Below are positions 1 through 11,800 of a stretch of 64,000 nucleotides of DNA, in pieces. Position numbers and translations under genes: made by a program. Position 1 is the first letter of the stretch. Each line of letters begins with the position of its first letter. The stretch spans positions 87,912 to 151,911 of the forward strand of contig KN888128.1 in the NCBI GenBank assembly GCA_000934455.1, in the 5' to 3' direction. The notes beneath the pieces were generated by a model. It was not told where the DNA came from, searched no databases, and saw nothing but the letters and a program-made list of their open reading frames with translations. This DNA is from Apostichopus parvimensis (lineage: Eukaryota; Echinodermata; Holothuroidea; Aspidochirotida; Stichopodidae).

Positions 1-372
1 CGCTAAACTTGTCCAGGCCTCATGCTCCATTATAAAATATGAAAGTTAAGTTTCTGTTGACTGTTTAAAACTAGAGACTACAATACTACAGAAGGTTGAT
101 CTCAGATGATTTCAGGATTACTAAGGGCCGGTTTAGGAGGGACATTAAATCCTCTGGATTTTATGCTTTAATCTGGAGATCTGACCCATTTTAAAGTTAA
201 CACCACCTGTTATACATTAGTGTTGCACAGCTAGTTCAGAGTATACATTGAATATATATAAAGATATATATATAGATATATATGTAACAAAGATTCAATT
301 GTTCACTTCCTGCTGCAAGAGTGATCAATACGTAGATGTAGAGCACATAATATAATATAGTATACCTATACG

Positions 373-465
373 GTAATTTACAGCATTTTGTTTTGTTACT
401 CGAGTTTCACGTCTGATGATTGCAGTACAGGCGTGAAACGCTAGTAACAACATGCTGTAATTTAC
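373..465. repeat. 93-bp hairpin element (MITE-like)
   Basis: Left arm starts GTAATTTACAGCAT and contains GTTACTCGAGTTTCACG. The right arm is its imperfect reverse complement, CGTGAAACGCTAGTAAC...ATGCTGTAATTTAC. The arms are about 36-41 nt with a short centre. No clear target-site duplication. Confidence 0.6.
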
Positions 466-1540
466 AGAATAAGTATTCTATACATAAATGCAGCGGTTGC
501 ATTCAATTTTGGTCTCACCTTTGACATGGAGAACATTTAACAATACAAATTTGATTGGGACTTTTGTGTCCATCCTGTCCTAGTTCTAACTGCCTCAACC
601 TGCGAGATCAACAATGTACAATGAATGCGAGAGGAAGAATTTGAAGCTATGATATAAAGTTGTAAATATATTTTGACTTTTTTTTCTTTTTATCATTTAT
701 TTCAATTTTGTCGATGCTGATTAATTAGGCCGAGTTGAATATACTTGTAAGAAAGATGGCAAGAGTATTGGAGAAGTATGTATAGGCATGAATGATATGA
801 CGTAGACTATTGGACTTTGTGATCTCAACATCGTCTTCCAAAACTCTCTTATTTCTATATCGGCCATGTTTGTCAAAAGAGAGATTATTAATGTAGACAG
901 GAAAGATGGCACCCCACAGACTTATTGTAGCATGTTTCTTGGGGGGTGGGGGAGAGGGGGGCAGATATTATACTGGTAACCTAGAGATCAACATCCATCC
1001 TAATTGATGTAACATCTAATGGTGTTTCATAATATACTCTTCACATTGAAAATTGCTATGAAATGACTTGAGCAAGCTTGATATGGAATGTAATTTCACG
1101 CTAACTTTGCACATTGCAAAGCTGAGTGTGCATGCCCATACACCGAAATTACTGTCAAGATTGTGTACAATGGGGGAGTTAGGAGGGGAGGCTACAATGA
1201 GGTAACAAGCTGATTAGATAACAGAACCCCCCCCCCCCCGCTTCCCCACACCTTTAGATGGCAAAGGTGTTTAAAAATAAATATAAAAAAAAAGTAAATG
1301 ATATAAATAACAACTTTTGTTGATGTTTCAAAATTTGGGAAATGATCTCCAAACTTTTCTGTAAGGACAGCAGACAATTCCATTTTAACCTAGTACATCT
1401 TTATCGTAATGACTTCCAACTATTTTAACACATTAAATTTTAATTGAGAATGGTAGCTGATCCAAATTTAAAGTAAATAACCCGTTTTTAGTTATATGTT
1501 AAGGTTTCTCGTGCTTCAGCATAGGACTTCTGAAATTGTT

Positions 1541-2679
1541 TTTATTTTCTTATCTCTTAAACTCTTTTTTTATCTATCTTTGGCCATTGATCACTGACAT
1601 AACATATTACAATCAGTGTGATTACTTGATGGGATGATTAGAATCAAATAGATAAATATTATTTACTAACAAAAATGTTCGTTTTTGATAACTTTGTCTT
1701 GGGAGACCCTCCATAAACTTGGTAATATCGCCAAAAATTCCCTACTGGAACACAAATAGTAACCTTCATAAACCATAGCCATATTTTTTATCCCTTTTTA
1801 TTTTGAGGACACATAACTGTCGTAGAACTGCATTAGCGGTATGAAGTCTCGGACACCATGAACATGTGACATCAAAACCACCAGCATACGTCCACTTTCA
1901 TATGTACTTGTACAACTTTATTTGTTATAAACTGCTGGAGAGTAACCCTTTCAAGACAGCCGTGAAAATTATTCTTAGTGATTTGTCCCATAACGTAAAC
2001 ACTTTTTAAAGTATAAAACACTCTCTCAATATTGGTATAATACAAAACTACACTGATATGCTACACTGATAAACTGACCAACTATTCTCTGACAATTGGG
2101 AGATGATTGCATTGGTGAAACAGCAGAGAGATGAACAGTTGTGAAAAAGAAACAATTCTAGATAGTGAATGATAGAAGTGTTGATATATGAACTGTCCTA
2201 GAAACCAGTCAGGGCTACTTCCTAGCAGGCTTTATCAATTATGAGATTCAGTTGTGAAAATTGTAGCTCAAAAGCTTCCATGAAGGGACATTAGAAAGTC
2301 CACATGGACTGAGGTAAATTGAAGCACTGCATTGATATTCGCTTAGCCTGCTAGACAGGAAGATTGCACTTAAGCCTACTCTTACTTGTGTGTTTGTTGG
2401 GGGGGGGGGGTAGAGTAGAGGTAAGGGGGGACCTTTCTTTATCTCTGAAGGTCATCAATGCAATCCATGACCTATTTCAGAGTCAGAAATTAATACGATC
2501 TCATGACTTCGAACTAAGCTTTGATTCGAAGTTTATCGGACCATCTCAGAATATTAACAGTCCATTTGGATGAGATGCTATCAACAAACTATGGATATTA
2601 ACATCTTACTAATGATAACTTTAAATGTAATTTCCTCAATTCTGCGACACTACAAGGCACATGCTAGAATATATTTAAT
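1541..2679 (-). terminator. Candidate XPO6 polyadenylation signals
   Basis: On the minus strand after the XPO6 stop there is an ATTAAA at 2,674-2,679, about 80 nt downstream. Canonical AATAAA hexamers follow at 1,917-1,922, 1,797-1,802 and 1,541-1,546. The sequence alone does not decide which is used, and AT-rich DNA yields such hexamers by chance. Confidence 0.35.
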
Positions 2680-2756
2680 ACAATCGACCTTTGGCTGACG
2701 CAAACAGAAATCCCTGAATGAAGGAACATGAATTATACACCGGACTTGATTTACCA

Positions 2757-2858
2757 TCAAAGCTTGATCGACCCCTCTGGAAGAGAGTTGTTACACAGTC
2801 TGAAGTATCGGAGGTCGTTGACAAACCGTTGAAGGCAATGGGTGAATGTTGGCAAATC
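2757..2858 (-). CDS. XPO6: XPO6 last coding exon 24 (residues 1116-1148, stop)
   Basis: Acceptor TTTTCTTTCTTCAG, 102 nt including TGA at 2,757-2,759. It encodes DLPTFTHCLQRFVNDLRYFR, then LCNNSLPEGSIKL. The ending matches the C-terminus of vertebrate XPO6 almost position for position, so the stop is genuine. Confidence 0.96.
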   Translation of the reverse strand, partial: DLPTFTHCLQRFVNDLRYFRLCNNSLPEGSIKL

Positions 2859-5800
2859 CTGAAGAAAGAAAAAAATGCAGAAAAGATCAATTAACTTTTT
2901 GTGAAGAATATTGACATTTTCAGACAGCCTGGCATATTTGGCTGCTGGAAGTCACACAGTCAGAGAATACAAGATTTACCTGAAATACTTTTGACAGTTT
3001 TTGTAGATGGAGAAAGTATTTTTACCTTGAACTATTTAACGTCACCCTTAACTGGTACATTCATGCTGGAAGCATCAGAATTCAATGATTTATTATTAGC
3101 ACCCTAACTGGTATGGTAGGTGTTTAATACTTTTACCAACATCTGGCATGAAAACAAGGTATCTCGGTGTAATTCATCAACCGACCGGTAAAGTCTGAAG
3201 GATCTGATGAAGAAGTGATTTGAAGTTGACCCCCATGGTCTGGGGGTCCTGCCCCAGAACTAAATCAAAAGTTTAGATGTTAAATGGTTCCATCTGAGGT
3301 GTCCTCCCCACCCACACCCCCTCTTTGTGTGTATGCCCCTGATCTAGGGGTAACTGTTACACCAAAAAGGTACAGACAATATCAAGACCAGATTATAGAT
3401 ATATAGACATACATATGTGTGAGCTTTATCTGTGTCTATAGTCTAATATTATTAAAGCATACTTACGTCATCTTTCTTGAAGTTTCTGGCGAGGGATTCT
3501 CTTTGGTGCTCGTGTATACCTTCAGAGCTCGATAAGAACTCTCCAAGAAAGTTTGTAAAATACTGGTTCATATCCACGGCGGCCATATTGTATATCATTA
3601 ACATTATCTCCTCGTTTAACAGTTCGTGCGTCCTCCCGAGTAATACTTGGTGGAGGACGTTCAAGAATGGAAACATCATCATGTCCTTAAAAATTTTCTG
3701 CAGACGGAGATAAAAACAGACAACCAATCAAACTTTTGAAGCGGTACAAAAGCTTTGCCGGAAATTTGATCTTAATATCATACAAGCTGAATCCTAACTA
3801 AACAATTTTCGTCCTGTTAACTCCTGATGCTGACAAGGCCTAGAATTTCACAAGTTCCGCCACTTCTTAAAAATTTGTCAAATGCTTACAAAACCTAACA
3901 GCTAAAAATCAAGTTATCTCTAGCATTGCCCCATATAACAATACACATCAGTTATTGTACAGGCTTTTTGAAAGAAGTCCAATAATATTTGCTGATACTA
4001 GCAACAAAACGGGGCTTATGTTGGGTACTGAAATCATGCCAATTCTGTTGACTGATGATTGCTAAGCAACCTACCATGTATTAAAGTTCTTAATGTCTAC
4101 TGGCAGAAAAATGTCAGAGCCTTTGTTTCTCTACCGACACACAAGCAAAATCTATTCCCATTTTAGCCAGTAAATAGCTGAAATTTTGAGGCCGGCTCCA
4201 GTAAGAGTAAAGAGGCCCTTAAAGTTGCTTTAATCAATGTTACAATAGAATTTTCTTGTGAAATATTTATAAGGATCAAGCAACAGCACAAAATCAAAAA
4301 TACCTTGAAATATTAATCTAATCTAACTTGGCTTTCATAATACAAAGCTCAAGCTTGACCAAATACCGGCCTTAAAATTGGTGAAAGTTTTTTTAAGCAG
4401 AGAATTCTGAGGAAGGGTCTAGTTACTCTACCAAGCCTACATATTTTTGGATCGGATAATTTGTCAAAACTTCCTTTCCAAGAGCTACTTTAAATGTTTT
4501 TTTTTTTCCCTCAAGAATTGATCATTCGTCCTTACCTTATCGTACAGCTTTGACTTTGAATTAAGAAGTTCCAGAGCCTTCATATTTTGTCTGAAGACTG
4601 AAATATCGGGCTGAAGGAAAGACTGTCCAAAGGCCTGAAGAAATGAAACAAAGTATACTGAAGCAGAACTGTGGGTGATAGCGCACAGCACAAAAAAAAA
4701 AAAAACGTTTTGCTATACGCAACAGGGATAAAGGCAGCTGTTTCAATCAGCTCTTACACAAATTCAGGTGCAAATGAATAAGACATGAATATGCAACAGG
4801 CATTGCTCATGAACAATAACAGCCAGTTGGATAATTTCCTTAATGCTAATACCACTCTATACTGTCGTCCCATATCATGCTTCAAAACACTCGTACTGAC
4901 AGTATCAACCAGTTTAACTCTTATCTGATAGAAACGATATTCATACTGTTCATACTGTCAATATGAGTGCGTTGAAAGCAGGACATCAAAGTGCAGTATG
5001 GATAAAACAGAGTGTCATGAAACAAATATAAACAAAAGAACAACAAAATGATATGAAAGAAAAACTTGTTTGGTACCGACTGTTACATAAAGTGTACAAA
5101 TGTTAATAGCACTTGAAATTTACAGCAAAGCGAGGGCACTGTTTGCTATTACCCTCTGTGCCTCCCTACCCACCCAGAAAACTTTTATTTACACTGTGTA
5201 CTTTCATGACAAGCTTTCAAAGAAATGGAACAGACAGTATGAGCAGTATGAACATATCCTGGTTCTAATCAGAATAAAAAGGTTAGGAACTGTTCATACT
5301 GTCAGTACCCATGCTTTGAAGCATGATATTTTAGTACAGTATAGAGTGGTACTGGCATTGGAAAATGGTCCCAAAACTTGTAGCAGCCTTCCTACCACAC
5401 TGCATTTGGTTATCTAATAGTAATTCAAATATATATTTATTTTACACACTCCCATGTTGTGGTGTTTACCTGCATTATGGCAATGAATTGTTGGTCATTC
5501 TCAACAGCATCTGTACTGCCTTGTATTTTGCTCAACACGGACGTTGGGAAGAAATAACGCCACTTGTTCTGAAGCAGCTCAAACAGTAACCGATAGAGGG
5601 CAGGCTTGATATCAGGAGATGCTCTCTGTTAAATAGAGGGGGAAAATAATTAATTATTAAAACAGTTTCATGACATCTGTAAGATAGAATTTGTCATCCA
5701 ACATGTGTGGGTGATCTGGCACTGAAAAATATATAAAAATATGCTACATCATTGCAGTTTATTTAAATTTGGTATTCATCTGGTGATTGAAATAAAAAAG

Positions 5801-8800
5801 ACCAAATTGTAGAAGAAGTCATGTGCATTATTCTTTAAGAATTACATTTAATTAAGTCTTAATGTCCATCTAGGAAGCTGTAGAAAACATGAGCTGCAAC
5901 CAGTCATCCTACTTCATACCTTCCTTGACCAATCAAAAGCTGCCTTATTGTAGAAACCCAGCTCTTCTGAACCAATCGAGAATATTCTTTCTGTAAGGAA
6001 ACTACAATCTTTGATCAACAGAAAGCATTCATACTGTAGGATAAATGCTTTCCTTGACCAATACAAAGCCTTCTTACTGCAGGAAGTCTATTTTCCTGGT
6101 ACTAACCTCAGCTATGATTGGATAGATGTGATCCATACAGATTGAGATGATGTTTGGTATAAATGCTTTGAATGCTGATCCGGGCTCTTGAATAATTATC
6201 TCTAATATATTAAGAAATCTGTAAATTGAAGACAAGAAGGATGAAATTATGCAGATAATGCTGTGATTTATGACTGTTTTATGCACAATTTTCCAAATCT
6301 CAATAATAAACTAAAAAATTGGGCTGAGGAAGAGGGTACAACCAGGAAAGACATAAACTTTGAGGGGCAGTCAGAAATGTTACTTTCATTTCAGTGGGTT
6401 AACCACAAAGTGACCTAAAAACTTTCCAAACAAAGATGTGTATTACATTCCATACCACAAATTCCACAATCTGAATATTTTGACAATAGGAGATTTTTTC
6501 ATAACATCTTTTCCCTTCCCAATCACTGGGCATATTTTAATTTGAAACTTTTCTTAACTTTAAAACCGAAAAATACACTACTTAATAATTACATTAATGG
6601 AAAAAGGATACCATTTTATTACCAAATATGGGTATTTTAATTTATGATGCAGTCCTCTTGAAGTTTTCCACATAACTTGGGTGCACATGACTCGTCCTCA
6701 GGTATCCATTTTACAAGTGACATGCCAGCCTGAAATTTGACTGATTGCAGCAGGTGCAATGAGATGGGGAAATGTGACACCAAAATATTCCTGTTACCAA
6801 ACTTTGCAGTTTCTTACAGGAGCAACAATGCAAAGATAACACTACATAACATGTAAGGATAGCGTACATTGTACAAACAAACATCTATAAACAAATTGAT
6901 TATGTAAAGACGATGTCTTACTTCTCTACTACTCTCGTTCCCGCTGTACTTTCGTGTTGGATGGTTTCAGCCAACTGATCTCTGTAAAGAGAAGGAAAAA
7001 TAAATAAAAAATTAAGAACGGGAGTTCTTGGAGTGTACAGCCATCTCTCTCAGCCTGGACTCTGCAGGTCCCTATAGGGTCTGTTACATTTATGAAGGGT
7101 CTGTGAGTGCAGTGGGCTTCACAGGGGGGATCAGTGAGATAATAAGGTGCTTCAAAGCCAATGGGACCTCATAACTGTTTAGTTACTTAATATGCTGTCA
7201 AGACAATCAACAAAAGTATGAAGAGCCATTTCGGACCCAAAGCAAACAAAACAAAATTTTAGCTCAAGCTCAAGAACAAACTTGACATTTTTGCTCAAGC
7301 TCAAGACCCAACCAGGGTGAAACTGAGGATATTGGTGAAATCTCACTATGTCAGAGGGGAAGGATGGAAGTGGAGGGGGTCTGTGAACATTTTTAATGGT
7401 CCCTATGGGTCCACAGATGGAACGAAGGCTGAAATCTTAGGATCAGAACAGCAATCTATTACTATTTTACATGCTGATAAACAAGATATGTAACCAGAAG
7501 GCTAGATTATAGATGACACACATGTAATACACATATGGGAGATTAATAGAGTTATCTGTCATTCCTAACAGTAAAAGACTTAACTTATGGTAGTGTTGAT
7601 GTCCATGCTACACTAGTGTGCATCAGTATGGAAAACATATCCTGTATAATTATATTCACTTTCCTTAAAAGTAACTAAGTATTTAAACACAACCTTTATA
7701 ATAGAGTAGCAAAACCTTTATGAACATTACTCTTGAAAATTCATTTGTTTAATCCAAGTGACATATATTTTTGTGTGTGTGTGTGTGTTTGTAACTGAAA
7801 CATAAATAAAATTTATAAAGCACCACCACTATAAGAATATTCTGTTGAGCTGTACGATAAAAGGAGAAAACATCAACAATTTAAATACAAAATTGTACCC
7901 TTTAATTTCTGCAATGATTCACATACAAAGATATGGGAATATATACATAATTTTACACTACTGTACGGCTGAAACTACTTTTACTAGCTATAGAATATAA
8001 ATTGAATCATTGACGTATTTCGTAAATGGTGACGTTATTGAACCTTGTGAAGAGGCTGACGAATACTGCAATGGTACTCTGAATGGATGGTATGCCCATC
8101 TGAACCCGTAGACCCTGAAAGAGAGCCAAGTAGAACCCCATCATATCCTCTATGACATCTGGTGGAAACAATAAAATAAAACAGATGGTTATATCTCTAC
8201 AAATGTCTCAAAAAAAAATGAAAAGAAAGAAAAATAATATCCCAGATATGCAAAGGATATAAACATGAAAAGGATGTTAATACTGTTTTGAAAATTATTT
8301 CCTTTCAAAGACTTGTACGAAAAAGTGTAATTAAGATTTACAACAATCTAAGAGGTAATTGATATGCAGATGATGGTATCTGCTGATATCTAATGCATTG
8401 GATCACATCAAGGATAAAAATAAAGGGGTGCACAGGCACTTCTCATATACTGTTCTGTCTGACAGAGAAGTTTGCATCCGTTGAAAACTATTACAACCTG
8501 AGCAATCTGTCATTTTTTTCTTTTTATTCAAACTACCACCAAGTCGGCAAAAGTCATTATTAGTTTGCATAATTTATTCTCTACCAACATCATCAGTGGA
8601 AACACAAACCCTGCTGTGTTTTTCTGTAAGAAAACACCCTCCTCTCTCCTCTACTATCAAAGCAAGTTATTCCACTCACCCTTCTCCCTTTCACCATTAG
8701 TTCCAGCCATCTCACTCTACCCCTCTCCCCTTACATCCACCCATTTCAACCCAGCCCTCTCCCTCATTACCATAAGGGAGTTCCAGCCATCCCATCCCTT

Positions 8801-11800
8801 TCCATTACCCATTGTACCCACCCCACCTGCCTATCCCATTACATCCACCTATCCCTCTCCCTCATTACACCCCCCTCTCTCCCCCGTACCATAGTCCTCA
8901 CATCTATACCATCCTAACTACCGTTCTTCCATTAGACTACGTCCACCTATCCCTCTCCCTCATTACACCCACCTCTCTACCCTATACCATACCCATTCTA
9001 GTCCTCACATCTATACCATCCTAACTCCTCTCATCCGTTAGACTACGTCCACCTATCCCTCTCCCTCATTACACCTGGGTACCTCTCTCCCCTATACCAT
9101 ACCCATTCTAGACCTCACATCCATACCATCCTAACTACCGTTCTTCCGTTAGACAATTACCTGGTTGATGGATGTATATTGGAAAGATATGTAGTGTAAC
9201 CTGGATGGATTCCTGGAGTGAGTGGTAACAGACCTGCTTGGTCTTGGAGACCTCCCCTGCGATAGACTCTACTTGATCTGATAACAAGTGCAGGGTTTTG
9301 TGAATCGTTGGCTTAACTACGGAGGAAAAGAGAGTCAAACAAAGGGATTAACTTTTTATTGTATTTATGACACAGACATGACCTATGAAACTTCTTACAA
9401 ATCCATACTTGTAGGACATACCATACTATGGAGGTCTACACACCTGCACAACTTCCACACCCTCCCCCCCCCCCCCCCCACACCCCCTTCACCTCCAGCA
9501 CAAAATAAAAGGGGCATAATAGTGCTGTATTAACATGGACATAGCCAGGTTCCCAGTAACTGAATGTGTTTACAGCCAACACTTCCAAGTTTGAAAAGGT
9601 TTAACCGATGGCTGCAAACTGGGTAGAGAAAGGCAACACAGCATTGATAGGTAAAACAATGTTTCTGATGGAATCTGATGGAAACTACTCCCAGTTATGC
9701 AGTGATTTCTTTCCCATGTGTTCTGGATGTGTGTGCATGTAAGTGTGTGCTGTGGTTTTCTAACTCTCAATCAATGTGCAGTTAAAACATCAATCACCAG
9801 GCAGTAGAGATTGGACGATTGAAGGCCTTCAAAAAAAAATTGACCATCATGACTTGCCTATCAAAACCACACAACAGGGGTGGCCAAGGAATAAGTTTGT
9901 GAAGCACCTTGTAACAGCCCTGTATATGACAGCACTGTTACTGTGGTCAATGGTGTTAATACAAAATTCTAAATACAATTTGATTGTGACTGTATTCTTC
10001 TCCAATCTCCTACGCATCATCAACAAACTAAAAATAAACATCTGTAATGCGCCGTCAACAGTGGCGTCGCCAGGGGGTGGCCTGGGGGGGGGCATGTGCC
10101 CTTCCCAAAAAAATTTGTGCCCCCCAGATGAGATTTGTAGTGTTAAAAAAATACTCAAACAAAAACTTTATCTGCCTAAATTAAAGACATAAATATCGGA
10201 CAGACTAAGCCCGAAAATTCTTGAACATAAAGTTACTTCAAGTTGCAAAATATAGCACCAGATTGCATCTAAGGACCCGTAATTAATCAAAACTTTCTCA
10301 ACATTCCCTCCCCTTAGACCCCTCCCCCCAGGATCGCATTCACAAATAATCATTGTGCCCCCCTCATTAAGTGCCGTGTCCCCCCTGTGCCCCCCAAGAT
10401 TGAAATGTCTGGCGACGCCACTGGCCATCAAGAAGACCCTCATGGCAAATTGAATAAAACAGTGAGAGAGGGAAAAGCAATAATCAGACAAAGTATAAGA
10501 TAACAGAAGGAAAAAGTCAATTAGAAGTTGTCACGTTCTAGAAACAGATGAGTTTTCAAAGTTGATTTAAAGGACACAAGAGAAGAAGTGAGCTTGATGG
10601 ATTCAGGTGATTTGTTCCAAAGATGAGCAGCAGAAGTACAACAGATATTTCCCCAGGATCTGACTTTTATGGTGGGAAGAGGTTTATTCCGAAGGAAAAG
10701 GTCAAGAGGTCGGAGGTCGGAACTCACCTCTAGCTTGCAGTTCCTTGTCTTTACTGAGGTTTGGCATCGACTTTAAAGCTCTGTAATCCGAGGTGATTCT
10801 TCGAATGAATCCTAAGTGATTCTCTGACCTCGCGGTCCACTGCTGATCTCGTTCTGAGATGTTCGGCCACGGCAATATTAAAATGTTAGATAGCGCTCTG
10901 CAGACTATTAACTGGACCTGAAGAAAAGAGGAAATGCATCCTTAAAATTAATCGGTTACAAAACTATAATAAATAGCCAATGTTTATGAACTTTTCATGT
11001 ATAGAACTTACATATCACGCGGGGTGGGGTCTATTATAATCACCAAATAATATCAACTCTGGGGTCAAGAGCATATGTTTTTCAACTGTGTAATTTTAAA
11101 GTAACAAATGCTACCAGGACATATACCTAGTGTATAGAAAATTATAAAACAAACTTGATTGAAATCAGAATTGTCTTCATGTCTTGATATACCTTCAGGT
11201 ATGGCCAACATCCACCTGTCGACTTATCTACTCACCCTCTGCAGTGCCCCTAACTCCCCCTCCCTCTGATCTCTGCAGTAAAAACTATCCAAAACAAATA
11301 CACTAATATTTGCCTTAATATTTGTTCACCTATCGCTGAATTAGAACACTGTTAGAACAGGAGTTATCTTCGACCATGTCATGAGTCGACCAACCTCCCA
11401 TCCAGTTACCATTTACTCTACCCATCTCAAATCTGTCTCTATATCTTAACATTCACCCTACCCCTGCCTGCCTCATCTACCCCCATCTCTGCCCTCCTTT
11501 GACCAATCCCCTTCCCATACACCTTACCATTCACCCTACCCCTGCCTGCCTGCCTCATCTATCCCCATCTCTGCCCTCCATTAACCAATCCCTTCCCCTA
11601 CATCCTACAATTCACCCTACCCACCCCTGCCTCACCTATCCCCATCTCTGCCCTCCATTGACCAATCCCTTCCCCTACATCCTACCATTTACCCTACCCC
11701 TGCCTGCCTCATCTATCCCCATCTCTGCCCCTCCATTGACCAAGCCCTTCCCGTACATCTTACCATTCACCCCACCCCTGCCTCACCTATCCCCATCTCT

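Larger units (their letters stand above)
1..2756. other. 3' flank of XPO6, no gene seen
   Basis: AT-rich sequence with poly-C (about 1,230) and poly-G (about 2,405) tracts and a small hairpin element at 373-465. No frame has splice borders or protein-like composition I could defend. Confidence 0.6.

Noticed and set aside
8565-9024. Pro/Ser-rich plus-strand frames
   Set aside because: Minisatellite in an XPO6 intron.
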